A stretch of 64,000 nucleotides of DNA from CAILZL01 sp049840395 (GCA_049840395.1 JASGLD010000005.1:372001-436000); one strand, 5' to 3'; positions 32,816 to 42,269 are shown, numbered from the stretch's first letter. Made by a program: numbers and translations. The notes: generated by a model not told the origin, from the letters alone.

Positions 32816-34849
32816 TCAAGCAGCCGCACTCGTATCGTACTGAACCGGTTGTTCGTATCGCTGATGGAATAGCGGCGCGCTCGCCGTATGTCCGTGGTGA
32901 TCGCTGGCCAGCTTGAACACCGAAGCAGCCTGCACCATGTCAGCAGACTGCTGGCTGAGGATCTCGGCGGCCGCGGCGCTTTCTTCGACCAGGGCTGCAT
33001 TCTCTTGCGTGGTTCTATCCAGCTGAGCAATGGCAGTGCCGATTTGTTCGATGCCGGCGGCTTGCTCATTACTGGCCGACGAAATCTCGCGAACCACGTC
33101 GGTCATTTTCTTCACGCTGTCGACGATCTCGCCGAGCACCTTGCCGGTCTTGTCGACCAGCTCACAACCGGTGCCGACCTTGGCGACTGAATCGTTGATC
33201 AATGCCTTGGTTTCTTTCGCTGCGCTGGCGCTGCGTTGTGCGAGGGTACGCACTTCGGAAGCAACCACTGCGAAGCCGCGTCCCATCTCGCCGGCGCGCG
33301 CTGCTTCGACGGCTGCGTTGAGGGCGAGCAGGTTGGTCTGGAAGGCAATCTCATCGATCACGCTGATGATCTCGCCGATGCGGGTGCTGGCGCCGTTGAT
33401 TTCATTCATGGCGGCTACGGCATCGGTGACCACCTTGCCGCCGCTGTCTGCAAGTTGACGTGCGCTGATGGCGATGCGGTTGGCCTGCGCCGCATAGTCT
33501 GCTGTCTGTTTCACTGAAGAGGTCATCTCTTCCATGCTGGCTGCGGTTTCTTCCAGCGATGCCGCCTGCAACTGCGTGCGACGCGACAGATCGTCATTGC
33601 CCTGTGCGATCTGCTGGCTGGCAGAGGCCACTTGCGATGCGCCATCACGCACATTCGAGACGATACTACCTAGTTGTTGCTGCATATCGCGCAGCGCCGT
33701 CATCAAGCTGCCGTTGTCGCCCGGAGCAACATCGATGTGCACAGTGAGATCGCCCTGTGCCACGCGGTTGGCAACCAGCGCGGCTTGTTCGGGTTCACCG
33801 CCGATGGGACGAATGACCAGACGATTCAACATCCAGCCCATACCCACCGACACCAGCACGATGCTGAATGCGCCAAGCAGCAAGGCAACATTGCGCAGCT
33901 GCTTCACGCCAGCCAACATGCGATCTTCAGGAACGTTGATAGCCAGCGACCAAGGCGACTTCACTGCGCCGATGTGTACCGGTGTAAACAGCTGCGTTAC
34001 CTGAGCACCCAGCGCTTCGTTGAATACGCTTCTACGCAGCGAGTTGCCTTGAGTGATCGCCGCCAACACTTCCGCAGGCTCGTTCGAGCCCAGCAGCTGT
34101 GTGACTTTTTTGGAATCTCTATCGCTGACATAGGCGCCCTTGGCGGAGAACAAGCTGGCATAGCCCGTGTCGTAGACGCGAATGGCATTGATGGATGACT
34201 GCAACTGAGACAGCGCGATGTCGACACCGGCAATGCCGAGCACGCGTCCGTCAATAACGATAGGCACGGCCAGGCTGGTCATCAACACATCCTTGCCGCC
34301 CACCTTGTAGCTATAGGGTTCAAGAATGGTTTCTGCGCCGGTGCGCTTGGCGATTTGATAGTAGTCGCCTGCGCCATCCTTGTCGTAGTCGGTCAGTGCA
34401 TCGAGCGCAATCGAGCCGGTGCCGCGATTCCAGTAAGGAACATAGCGACCCGTGGCATCGTGACCTGGCTTGTTTACATGTTCTGCATCCTTACCGTCGA
34501 AGGCATTGGGTTCCCAACCGGTCCAGACGCCCAGCAGCTGCGGATTATCAGTCAGCACTTTTTTCAAGATGGCGTCGGCGCGAACACGATCCGTTAAACC
34601 TGCACTCTTCAATCCGGATAGCGCCTGGGCAACACCGCGAGCCGCATTGAGTGCAGACTCCAGTTCGATCTCGACTTCGCTCGAATGAGTGGCAGCCAAT
34701 TGCTGTGCGTACTGCAACGCCGAGTCGCGTTGCATGTTGCTGGCCTGATAGGTCAACGCGGAAACGGTGATTGCAAAACCAATCAACACGCACAGTACGA
34801 TTACACCGAGCATGCGCGTACGCAGGCTCCAATTTCGGGACGCCGACAT
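32816..34849 (-). CDS. methyl-accepting chemotaxis protein with dCache sensor
   Basis: The 677-residue receptor has TM1 (about 12-33), a large periplasmic dCache-type sensor (about 40-325: DYYQIAKRTGAETILEPYSY and VLGIAGVDIALSQLQSSINA), TM2 (about 327-350), a HAMP domain and a cytoplasmic signalling hairpin with IDEIAFQTNLLALNAAVEAA. It would bind a small ligand, often an amino or carboxylic acid, and control CheA. No C-terminal xWxxF methylation-enzyme tether is present, unlike the two receptors at 52159 and 54550. Start at 34849 follows GAGG. A sigma28-like promoter lies 70-96 bases upstream. Confidence 0.92.
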   Translation of the reverse strand: MSASRNWSLRTRMLGVIVLCVLIGFAITVSALTYQASNMQRDSALQYAQQLAATHSSEVEIELESALNAARGVAQALSGLKSAGLTDRVRADAILKKVLTDNPQLLGVWTGWEPNAFDGKDAEHVNKPGHDATGRYVPYWNRGTGSIALDALTDYDKDGAGDYYQIAKRTGAETILEPYSYKVGGKDVLMTSLAVPIVIDGRVLGIAGVDIALSQLQSSINAIRVYDTGYASLFSAKGAYVSDRDSKKVTQLLGSNEPAEVLAAITQGNSLRRSVFNEALGAQVTQLFTPVHIGAVKSPWSLAINVPEDRMLAGVKQLRNVALLLGAFSIVLVSVGMGWMLNRLVIRPIGGEPEQAALVANRVAQGDLTVHIDVAPGDNGSLMTALRDMQQQLGSIVSNVRDGASQVASASQQIAQGNDDLSRRTQLQAASLEETAASMEEMTSSVKQTADYAAQANRIAISARQLADSGGKVVTDAVAAMNEINGASTRIGEIISVIDEIAFQTNLLALNAAVEAARAGEMGRGFAVVASEVRTLAQRSASAAKETKALINDSVAKVGTGCELVDKTGKVLGEIVDSVKKMTDVVREISSASNEQAAGIEQIGTAIAQLDRTTQENAALVEESAAAAEILSQQSADMVQAASVFKLASDHHGHTASAPLFHQRYEQPVQYDTSAAA

Positions 34850-34918
34850 CGACTCAACCTCAAGCAACTACAAATGAATTTCACGTGCGCACATCCGCTA
34901 CGGGCGAGCGCTTAAGGG

Positions 34919-34945
34919 GTAACGGCGATTGAATGGCCAGCTTTA
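34919..34945 (-). promoter_or_regulatory. sigma28 (FliA)-like promoter for chemoreceptor
   Basis: On the minus strand TAAA-N15-GCCGTTAC matches the FliA consensus TAAA-N15-GCCGATAA at all four -35 and six of eight -10 positions with exact spacing. It lies upstream of a chemoreceptor, the usual FliA target. Confidence 0.6.
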
Positions 34946-35108
34946 GTCGTAGCCGGCTGGTTGGAAGTGTCTTAAATGACTGATTGCGATTAGTGAGATG
35001 CGCGTCTTCTTCGTTGATTTTAATTCGCGTGCAATGCCTGCAGAGGGTGTCAGTTAAACCCTTAGGCGTGTTCCAGCCAGAGCGAAGGTCGTTTACGCCG
35101 CCATCCGT

Positions 35109-35149
35109 GTGGGTCGGGTAGCGCTGGAGACAGCTAACCCGACCTCCAA
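35109..35149. repeat. family D inverted repeat D3 (degenerate)
   Basis: GTGGGTCGGGTAGC and GCTAACCCGACCTCC, imperfect arms around a short loop; a decayed family D relative. Confidence 0.6.
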
Positions 35150-35284
35150 GAGGGCTTATCTCGCGCGCGGTGCTAAAAATCGGATCGACATACAGCGCTG
35201 CTCAATCCGCCCTCGCAAAATGCGCCATCTGGTCCGCATAAGCTTTAACGAATGCCGGCCGCACGCAGTATCCAAACACTGCAA

Positions 35285-35917
35285 TTACTTGCCAACCGCC
35301 GCGCTGACTTGTTCGCTCAAGCCGAGGCTCGCCTGCTGCATGGCTGACTGAAATGCCGTAACGACTTCGCTTAGCCGATTGTCTTTAGCTGCCACACTGG
35401 CGCTGGCGTTTGCCGAGGTCACTTGCTTGCGGGTCTTGATGTTGATCAAGGTGCCGGTCAGCGTGACATGTGCAGTGGGGTTGGTCTTGTTGCCGGTGTA
35501 CTCCGCTTGAAAATCTTTCAGCTGTACTTCCAGCAAGTAATCGGCGTCGATGCGCACCGACTCTGCCACCACGCTTTTAAAGCCTTGTTGATTCTGCAAT
35601 AGCGAGATCAGGAAGGACTGCGCTACCTGTGGCGCTGTGCCGCCCCAACGCGCGCCGAAGTAGTAATCGAGTTGGTTGTCGTTGCGCAGCACGGCGATGC
35701 GATTGGTATCGAGGCCGGGTGCGGCGCTGGGCAGGGCGATGCTGAGTTGCAACGGATAGGCGACCTTGGCGGCGCCGGCATCGCTGACGCGTAGTACATA
35801 GGTTTGCGGTTCGTCGACTTTGCTTTGCAGGATGTCACCAACGCAGCCGGTGAGTGCGATTGCAGTCAATCCCAGCAAGGATGTGCGTAACCACAGGCGC
35901 GACATCAGATGCGACAT
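35285..35917 (-). CDS. ABC-type transport auxiliary lipoprotein (PqiC-like) of MCE system
   Basis: The 210-residue protein has a lipoprotein signal with lipobox LTGC. The mature part belongs to the ABC_trans_aux family (PF03886): TYVLRVSDAG, RIAVLRNDNQLDYYFGARWG, and RIDADYLLEVQLKDFQAEYT. Partners of this type sit in the outer membrane and work with MCE proteins in lipid traffic. It is the last gene of the mlaE-mlaF-mlaD-type operon. The frame stays open upstream through a family A repeat pair; starts at 35917 or 35905 give a proper signal peptide, so the longer version is rejected. Confidence 0.85.
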   Translation of the reverse strand: MSHLMSRLWLRTSLLGLTAIALTGCVGDILQSKVDEPQTYVLRVSDAGAAKVAYPLQLSIALPSAAPGLDTNRIAVLRNDNQLDYYFGARWGGTAPQVAQSFLISLLQNQQGFKSVVAESVRIDADYLLEVQLKDFQAEYTGNKTNPTAHVTLTGTLINIKTRKQVTSANASASVAAKDNRLSEVVTAFQSAMQQASLGLSEQVSAAVGK

Positions 35918-35933
35918 CGTTTGACCCAAGCGT

Positions 35934-35972
35934 CCCTTCCTCCGTTCGACGGGGGAAGGACAGGATGGGGGC
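35934..35972 (+). repeat. family A palindromic repeat A11 (degenerate)
   Basis: CCCTTCCTCCGTTCGACGGG followed by a GGAAGGACAGGATGGGGGC tail with several changes. Inside the lipid-transport operon, paired with A12. Confidence 0.8.
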
Positions 35973-35996
35973 GGGTTGTTTGCAAGTGTTCTAGTT

Positions 35997-36034
35997 GCCC
36001 CCACCCTAGCCCTCCCCCGCGCGCGGGGGAGGGG
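35997..36034 (-). repeat. family A palindromic repeat A12
   Basis: GCCCCCACCCTAGCCCTCCC and a CCGCGCGCGGGGGAGGGG arm; 30 bases after the MlaD-like stop. It forms an inverted pair with A11 and separates the lipoprotein gene from the rest of its operon. Confidence 0.88.
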
Positions 36035-36063
36035 ATAGGAGCGAAGAAGATTCAGGAGCATTT

Positions 36064-36993
36064 TCACGGCTTGATCTCCACACCGGATTCGGGACGCTCG
36101 AACATCAGTTGCGAGGGCGTTTCTTTCAACGAGCGCGATAGATCGCGGAACTCGGTGGCGGCAGAGCGTGCATCGCGCACCAGGCGTTCCATTTCGAACA
36201 GACCTTGTTCGGTGAAGTGTGTCAGCGGGCCTTCGCTGGCGGCCATCAGGCGATCGAGTTTCTCGGTGGTCGCTGCCAGTTGACCGGAAACAGCGTTCAA
36301 ACGTGTGACGGCTTCTTTGACACTGGGTCGCATGTCATTGGCCATACCACTGAAGCTGCTGGCGGTATTGCGAATTTCAGTTGAAGTCTTGGCCAGCTCC
36401 GCCAGCAAGGCATCCACCTGCTCGCGCGTCTGCGGCAGCCCATCGGTAGTGGCTTTGAAATTGGCCAGCGTGGCCGAGAAGGTCTTGATGTTGGTGTCCG
36501 AGAAAACGCGATTGACGTTGTCCACCAATGACGAAACGCGACTGGCCAGTTGCGGCAGGCTGGCGATGAAGGCATCGATGTCGGAAGACTGCGCTTCGAT
36601 GATGGGATAGCGTTCGCCCTGCTTGATCTGAGTGCTGTCGGCATCGCTGATCTGCTTGAGATTGATGTACAGCAGGCCGGTGATGCCTTGCAGTCCCATG
36701 CTGGCGCGGGTTGCACCGGTGATGGGGGCATCTGCATCGACCGCGACCACAACCTTCACGCTATCGGGCCGCTCCTTGTTAAGCGTAATGCGTTCTACGG
36801 TGCCCACATCCACGCCGAGATAACGCACCGGACTGCCGCGAGTCAGCCCCGATACGCTGCCGGTGAAATAAATTTCATAAGGAGTGGTGCTGGCTTCGCC
36901 GCTGTCCGAATACCAGATGACAAAGGCCGTGGCCATGGCAATGACCAGCAGTGTGAAGGCGCCGACGGCGACGTAGTTGGCATCACGTTCCAT
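36064..36993 (-). CDS. MlaD/MCE domain substrate-binding protein
   Basis: The 309-residue protein has one N-terminal membrane helix (about 10-30), a single MCE domain (about 40-118: YEIYFTGSVSGLTRGSPVRY, LGVDVGTVERI, ITGLLYINLKQ) and a long helical C-terminal region (about 150-285), the typical arrangement of a MlaD-family protein. It would form a hexameric ring in the periplasm that carries phospholipids to or from the inner-membrane ABC transporter. Its start overlaps the end of the ATPase gene by 11 bases, so the two are coupled. Confidence 0.92.
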   Translation of the reverse strand: MERDANYVAVGAFTLLVIAMATAFVIWYSDSGEASTTPYEIYFTGSVSGLTRGSPVRYLGVDVGTVERITLNKERPDSVKVVVAVDADAPITGATRASMGLQGITGLLYINLKQISDADSTQIKQGERYPIIEAQSSDIDAFIASLPQLASRVSSLVDNVNRVFSDTNIKTFSATLANFKATTDGLPQTREQVDALLAELAKTSTEIRNTASSFSGMANDMRPSVKEAVTRLNAVSGQLAATTEKLDRLMAASEGPLTHFTEQGLFEMERLVRDARSAATEFRDLSRSLKETPSQLMFERPESGVEIKP

Positions 36994-37765
36994 GCGGCTC
37001 TCCTAAGGCGGGGGCTTGAGTAATGCCGCGCGCACGCGGGCCGTGAAAGTACTCGTGAATCCAGGGATTGGGGTGATTCATGATGTCCGTGAGCGTATCG
37101 ACGATGATCTTCCTGTCAACCAGCACTGCCACACGGTCGCATACCGTCAGCAGCGAATCCAGATCGTGAGTGATCATGATCACCGTCAGTTTGAGACTAC
37201 CTTGCAGGTAGCGCACCAGCTTGTCGAACTCGGCCGCAGAAATCGGATCGAGACCGGCGGTGGGTTCGTCGAGAAACAATAGCTGCGGGTCCAGCGCCAG
37301 CGCACGCGCCAGCGCCGCGCGTTTGATCATGCCGCCGGATAATTGCGAAGGGAACTTGTTGGCCGCCGACATCGGCAAGCCCACCATGTCTAGTCGCAGT
37401 GCGGTGAGTTGATCCAGCGTGGCCTGCGACAAGGATAAAGATTCGCGCAGCGGCAGTTGAATGTTTTCCGCCACGGTCAACGAACTAAACAGCGCGCCGT
37501 GTTGGAAGGTGACGCCATAGCGATGCTTGACGCCGAGCAGCTGGCGCTCCGACATGGCGGTGATGTCCTGGCCTTCGATCAACACCTGTCCGGATACCGG
37601 TTTGTGCAAGCCGAGGATGGTGCGCAACAGCACCGACTTGCCGCTGCCCGAACCGCCGACAATGCCCATGACTTCGCCGCGCTCGACATCGAGACTCACG
37701 CCGTCGTGAATGATTTGATCGCCAAAGCGATTAACGATGTTGCGTACCGAGACGATGGCGGTCAT
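36983..37765 (-). CDS. MlaF-type ABC transporter ATP-binding protein
   Basis: The 260-residue protein has Walker A GGSGSGKSVLLRTILG, Q-loop near GVTFQHGALFSSLTVAENIQ, signature LSGGMIKRAALARALALDP and Walker B LLFLDEPTAGLDP, as in MlaF/Ttg2A. It powers phospholipid transport by the MlaE permease and MlaD ring. The start at 37765 (TAIVSVRNIVNRFGD) is preferred; the open frame upstream runs through a family E hairpin. It lies between mlaE-like and mlaD-like genes in one operon. Confidence 0.93.
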   Translation of the reverse strand: MTAIVSVRNIVNRFGDQIIHDGVSLDVERGEVMGIVGGSGSGKSVLLRTILGLHKPVSGQVLIEGQDITAMSERQLLGVKHRYGVTFQHGALFSSLTVAENIQLPLRESLSLSQATLDQLTALRLDMVGLPMSAANKFPSQLSGGMIKRAALARALALDPQLLFLDEPTAGLDPISAAEFDKLVRYLQGSLKLTVIMITHDLDSLLTVCDRVAVLVDRKIIVDTLTDIMNHPNPWIHEYFHGPRARGITQAPALGEPHGT

Positions 37766-37792
37766 GGCACGACATCCAATGCAACAAACCGG

Positions 37793-37857
37793 ACGGGCGC
37801 AATGAATTGCGCCCCTACGGGAAGGTCCGTTGTAGGGGCGCAATTCATTGCGCCCGT
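37793..37857. repeat. family E inverted repeat E1, within operon
   Basis: Perfect 26-base arms (ACGGGCGCAATGAATTGCGC + CCCTAC and its complement at 37832-37857) around a 13-base loop, in the 112-base gap between the permease and ATPase genes. It may tune expression of the distal genes. Confidence 0.92.
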
Positions 37858-37877
37858 GGTGAATGCGGCACACACCA

Positions 37878-38993
37878 TCAAAAATTCAGCTCCACGAAAA
37901 TCACCGCGAAGATGGCATTGGCAAAGATCACCATGAAGATGGATTCCACCACCGCCGTGGTGGTCAGTCGGCCCAGCTCACGCGACGAGCCGCGCACTTG
38001 CATACCGCGATAGGTGCCGATCATGCCGATCAGCAGCGCAAATACCGGCGCCTTGATCAGGCCGGCCCAGAAGGTGGTCGGTGCCAGCGCATCCTGCACT
38101 CTTGCGATGAATTGCGGCAGCGAAATGTCCAGCAACCAGTTCGACAGCAGCGCGCCGCCTGCCATACCCATGGCATCGGCAACGACGGTCAGTAGCGGTA
38201 AGGCGATGATCAAGCCCAGTACCCGCGGCATCACCAGCACTTCGATGGGGTCCATGCCGATGGACTTCAACGCATCGACTTCATCGTTCAATTGCATCAC
38301 GCCGATCTCGGCGGCGAAGGCGCTGCCGGAGCGACCGGCGACGATCACGGCTGTCAGCAGCACACCCAGTTCGCGCAGTACGCCTACAGTGATCAAATCC
38401 ACGGTGTAGATGCCGGCGCCGAAGCCCTGCAATTGACTGGCGCCGATGTAGGCGATGATGACCGCCACGAAGAAGGCGATCATGGCGACGATGGGTAGCG
38501 CCTGGATGCCGGCCTCGTAGGCATGGCGCACGATGGACGGTGCGCGTAGGTGGTGTGGATGTCGCCAGGCGCGCAGGAAGGTGTGGATGATGCGGCCGAA
38601 GTGATCCAGATGACCCAGCGCATGCTGCCCCAGCATCACTGCCTGACGACCGAAACCGGCGATCACCCGTCGCAGCCATGACACCTGTGTGGTCTCTGGC
38701 GGCGGCGCATCGGCCGCGGCCTCCAATTGATTCAAGAAAGCGAAGTGATTCGGCGCGTCATTGACGAAACTGATCTCGGCGCCGGCTTGTTCGCCGCGAC
38801 GCAGCGCGGAGTGCAGCAACCACATGGCGCTGAGATCGACGCCTTCCAGCGCGGCGCCATCCACTTTTAAGTGTTTGATACCGTCCAGTTGCAATGACTG
38901 CAGCGCCTGCTCGATATCCGCCAGACTTTGCACCGTCCAGCGACCCGAGAGGCGCAGTAATAATGTGTCAGCTTGCAGTTCCGTAGTCAGCAC
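37878..38993 (-). CDS. MlaE-type lipid ABC transporter permease with STAS domain
   Basis: The 371-residue protein fuses an N-terminal STAS domain (about 1-95, RLSGRWTVQSLADIEQALQS) to a MlaE permease domain (about 105-370: GVLLTAVIVAGRSGSAFAAE, and the MRVLGLIIALPLLT-like segment). STAS-MlaE fusions replace the separate MlaB protein of E. coli. It is the first gene of the operon and would transport phospholipids across the inner membrane with MlaF and MlaD. Confidence 0.92.
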   Translation of the reverse strand: MLTTELQADTLLLRLSGRWTVQSLADIEQALQSLQLDGIKHLKVDGAALEGVDLSAMWLLHSALRRGEQAGAEISFVNDAPNHFAFLNQLEAAADAPPPETTQVSWLRRVIAGFGRQAVMLGQHALGHLDHFGRIIHTFLRAWRHPHHLRAPSIVRHAYEAGIQALPIVAMIAFFVAVIIAYIGASQLQGFGAGIYTVDLITVGVLRELGVLLTAVIVAGRSGSAFAAEIGVMQLNDEVDALKSIGMDPIEVLVMPRVLGLIIALPLLTVVADAMGMAGGALLSNWLLDISLPQFIARVQDALAPTTFWAGLIKAPVFALLIGMIGTYRGMQVRGSSRELGRLTTTAVVESIFMVIFANAIFAVIFVELNF

Positions 38994-39183
38994 AGTCCCC
39001 GCATCCTAACAGCCGGGTGAGCGCGGTGCATTACTCGCTGCGCCCGGCGGGTATCAAGCTTGGCTGGGTTTGGCCGTTGTTGGTAAGGGGTGATGGCTAA
39101 GCCAAGTACAAAGGGGTATGTTCAAACACGGCGGAGCCCCGGTAGCAAGGCGGCTGTTTCCAAGGACGGAGTTTCGGATCAGG

Positions 39184-40626
39184 ATGAACCCAGCAACTCG
39201 GCACCACATTTATAACAATCCCATGGCTTCCACCGGCTCCATAGAACGCAAGACCTTCGCCGGGTTGTTGATCGCCCTGATCACGCTCGCGGTGATGTCT
39301 TTTGTCGCAGTGCGCGCCATTCAGGCACGCGAAAATTCCTCGGCGCGATTGAGTGGTGCGCAGCAGAATTTATTGCTCATCAGTCAGCTGCATGCCGATA
39401 TCAGCGAAGTGGCCACGGCGCAGGACGGTCTGATTGTCACCAATGAAAGCAGCATGCAGCAACAGCGGCAGCGCGCGCTCAACCGCATTAACAGCAAATT
39501 GCAGGAAGCCGAATGGCGCTTCGTCACGGCGCCGCAACAATCGCGTGTGCAGCAGCTGCGGATTCTGGCAACTGCGGAAATCGCACTGCTCGATCAGGCG
39601 TTGCAACTTTTTCAGGCCAATGGCCTGAGCGGTTATGTTGGCTCTACATTGCGCGATCAGGCGCAGATCAAGATGAATGAGATCAATGCTGTACTGGGCT
39701 CGATGGTCAGTTACGAAGAAGCTTTGATCAAAGAGATACAAACAGTGGACCGTCGCTCGGCGCGCCGCTTGTACGTGATGCAAGGCTTGGTGCTGGGACT
39801 GTCTCTGGCAACCTTGTTATGGTTGGCGATTCATGTGCGTGCCGATCTGCTGGCGCGGCGGCGCAGCGAGGCGTTGTTGCAGGCCGCCAATGCCGAACTG
39901 GAACTGCGTGCGCAACAATTGAATTCGAGCAATCAGGAATTGGAGAGTTTCTGCTATTCGGTATCGCACGATCTGCGCGCCCCCTTGCGCACCATTGATG
40001 GCTTTGCGCAGGTGTTGCAGGAAGAGCAGCGCGACACTTTGAATACCGCCGGACTTCGCTATCTGCAAACCATTCGTTCCGCCAGCGCGCGCATGACCCA
40101 GCTGATCGACGATCTGTTGATGTATTCCAAGCTGGGGCGGCAATCGATGCGTGCCGCGCCGCTGGATATGAATGGTATGGCGCACAAGGCCGCCGAACAG
40201 GCGGCCTATGGTCGTGCCGTGCCGGTGCGGGTGGATATTCAACCGCTGGCCGAATCCTATGGCGATGAGAGCATGTTGCAGAGCGTGTGGATGAACTTGA
40301 TCGACAATGCCGTGAAGTACAGTGGCAAGGCGGCGCAACCGCACATTCACATCAGCTGCATTGCCGACGAAGAGCAGGTGACGTACAGCGTGCACGACAA
40401 TGGCGTGGGCTTCGACATGAAGGACTACGAAAAGCTGTTTGGCGTGTTTCAGCGCCTGCATGCCAATAACGAATTTCCGGGCACGGGTGTGGGCCTGGCC
40501 ATTGTCGAGCGCATCGTCAGTCGGCACGGCGGCAAGGTGTGGGCTGAAAGCGCACCGGGCGAGGGCGCGACTTTCTTCTTTTCCATGCCGCGCAACTTAC
40601 CGCGTCAGTTGCAGGCGGCGGCTTAG
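39184..40626 (+). CDS. sensor histidine kinase with CHASE3-like domain
   Basis: The 480-residue kinase has TM1 (about 24-46), a periplasmic helical CHASE3-like domain (about 50-200; residues LISQLHADISEVATAQDGLI), TM2 (about 205-225), a coiled linker, an H-box with the phospho-accepting His (SHDLRAPLRT), N-box NLIDNAVKYS, and ATP lid DNGVGFD / GTGVGLAIV. No response regulator is adjacent, so the partner is elsewhere. Starts at 39118, 39184 and 39223 are possible; none has a clear ribosome site. Confidence 0.88.
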   Translation: MNPATRHHIYNNPMASTGSIERKTFAGLLIALITLAVMSFVAVRAIQARENSSARLSGAQQNLLLISQLHADISEVATAQDGLIVTNESSMQQQRQRALNRINSKLQEAEWRFVTAPQQSRVQQLRILATAEIALLDQALQLFQANGLSGYVGSTLRDQAQIKMNEINAVLGSMVSYEEALIKEIQTVDRRSARRLYVMQGLVLGLSLATLLWLAIHVRADLLARRRSEALLQAANAELELRAQQLNSSNQELESFCYSVSHDLRAPLRTIDGFAQVLQEEQRDTLNTAGLRYLQTIRSASARMTQLIDDLLMYSKLGRQSMRAAPLDMNGMAHKAAEQAAYGRAVPVRVDIQPLAESYGDESMLQSVWMNLIDNAVKYSGKAAQPHIHISCIADEEQVTYSVHDNGVGFDMKDYEKLFGVFQRLHANNEFPGTGVGLAIVERIVSRHGGKVWAESAPGEGATFFFSMPRNLPRQLQAAA

Positions 40627-40642
40627 TGATTGTCGATCACAG

Positions 40643-42127
40643 TTATAGCTGCAACATTTCGTATATGCGCCGCATATCCAAATGCTGTTCCACATTATCA
40701 GCCAATCGTTCCAGACTGTTTCGGCGTAGCTGTCCGTAGTCGAAAGATTTGGCTTCGCTCAATCCGGCCCATTGCAGCAGCGCAGTACAAGAGGCGCTGT
40801 CATCGAACAGGCCATGTACGTAGGTACCTAGCACCTGCGAATCCGTACTGATAGCGCCATCGTACCGGTCATCGAGTTGCAACAGCGGTTGTTGCAATGC
40901 CGGTCCTTCGGAAATGCCGGCATGAATTTCATAACCTGCGATGGGCGTGTGTGCGGCATTCAATAACAGCTTGCCCTGCACCTGGCGTAGTTGCTTGTGA
41001 GACTGCAAAGTCGTGTGCATGTCGAATAAACCCAGTCCTTCGCTGCTACCTGTTGCACCCTCGATGCCCAGCGGGTCATGCACTGACTTGCCCAACATCT
41101 GAAAGCCGCCGCAGATGCCGATGACCTTGCCACCATAACGCAGATGCCGTTGCAGTGCGGCTATCCAACCTTGTTCGCGCAACCATTGCAGATCGGCGCG
41201 CACCGATTTAGAGCCGGGTAGAATGATGAGATCGGCGGCCGGCAGCGAACGCTCGCCTGGTTCCGATGCGCCGCGTGGTCCGATGAAGCGCAGATCGACT
41301 TGCGGATGCAGACGCAGCGCGTCGAAGTCGGTGTGATTGCTGATGCGCGGCAGCGCGGGCACCAGTACACGCAATTTGTTGTGATGGTCATCTACGGTGG
41401 GTTTGATCGGCAGTGCATCTTCTGCCTCCAGATGTAGACCCTGTAAGTATGGCAACACGCCCAGCACCGGCTTGCCCGTGCGTTGTTCCAGCCAATCCAA
41501 TCCAGGTTGCAGTAATGCCAGATCGCCACGGAAGCGGTTGATGACGAAGCCCATCACCCGTTGTTGCTCGCTGGCACTGAGTAGATCCAGCGTGCCCACC
41601 AAGTGCGCGAATACACCACCGCGATCGATATCGGCAATGAGGATCACCGGACAATCCACCGCTTCGGCAAAGCCCATGTTGGCGATGTCATTGGCGCGTA
41701 GATTGATTTCTGCGGGCGAGCCTGCGCCTTCTACCAGCACTACTTGGTATTGCTGTGTCAGGCGCGCATGCGAAGCCAATACCGCCGCCTGCGCCACTTG
41801 TTTATATGAGTGATATTCGAGTGCATCCATGTTGCCGATGGCGCGACCTTGAATGATGATCTGTGCACCCACGTCGCTGTTGGGTTTGAGCAGCACCGGA
41901 TTCATATCGGTGTGCGGCGCCAGACCGCAGGCCTCGGCCTGCACCGCTTGCGCACGACCGATCTCGCCGCCATCGCTGGTGACTGCGCTGTTCAAGGCCA
42001 TGTTCTGTGGTTTGAATGGCGCCACTTGTATGCCCTTACGGGCCAGCACGCGGCATAGACCGGCAACCAGCGTGCTCTTGCCGGCATCCGAGGTGGTGCC
42101 TTGAATCATTAGTGTGCGTGCGGGCAT
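40643..42127 (-). CDS. cobQ: cobyric acid synthase
   Basis: The 494-residue protein amidates the side chains of adenosylcobyrinic acid a,c-diamide using glutamine and ATP in cobalamin synthesis. The N-terminal P-loop domain has GTTSDAGKSTLVAGLCRVLA and KPQNMALNSAVTSDGGEIGR; the C-terminal class I glutamine amidotransferase domain has the catalytic Cys in IGICGGFQMLGK. Length is normal. No other cobalamin gene is adjacent, so it may be a scattered salvage or late-step gene. The stop lies close to and convergent with the kinase gene. Confidence 0.96.
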   Translation of the reverse strand: MPARTLMIQGTTSDAGKSTLVAGLCRVLARKGIQVAPFKPQNMALNSAVTSDGGEIGRAQAVQAEACGLAPHTDMNPVLLKPNSDVGAQIIIQGRAIGNMDALEYHSYKQVAQAAVLASHARLTQQYQVVLVEGAGSPAEINLRANDIANMGFAEAVDCPVILIADIDRGGVFAHLVGTLDLLSASEQQRVMGFVINRFRGDLALLQPGLDWLEQRTGKPVLGVLPYLQGLHLEAEDALPIKPTVDDHHNKLRVLVPALPRISNHTDFDALRLHPQVDLRFIGPRGASEPGERSLPAADLIILPGSKSVRADLQWLREQGWIAALQRHLRYGGKVIGICGGFQMLGKSVHDPLGIEGATGSSEGLGLFDMHTTLQSHKQLRQVQGKLLLNAAHTPIAGYEIHAGISEGPALQQPLLQLDDRYDGAISTDSQVLGTYVHGLFDDSASCTALLQWAGLSEAKSFDYGQLRRNSLERLADNVEQHLDMRRIYEMLQL

Positions 42128-42199
42128 GGGTTTCGATTGTGTTTAGAAGTAACGCTGTGTGGAACGGTTGGAAATAATGAACTGCGGTGAATGGTTGTT

Positions 42200-42238
42200 G
42201 CCCCCACCCCAACCCTCCCCCGCAAGCGGAGGAGGGGG
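42200..42238 (-). repeat. family A palindromic repeat A13
   Basis: GCCCCCACCCCAACCCTCCC and a CCGCAAGCGGAGGAGGGGG arm. Minus orientation, inverted relative to A14 and 31 bases from it. Confidence 0.88.
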
Positions 42239-42269
42239 TAAGAATGGCAAGCGGCATATGATCGAAACT

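Larger units (their letters stand above)
34850..35284. other. 435-base intergenic between chemoreceptor and lipoprotein gene
   Basis: It holds the chemoreceptor leader with a sigma28-like promoter (listed) and a degenerate family D hairpin. The rest shows no gene or motif. Confidence 0.5.

Noticed and set aside
35918..36067. N-terminal extension of the lipoprotein gene
   Set aside because: It translates through the A11/A12 repeats and would bury the lipoprotein signal.
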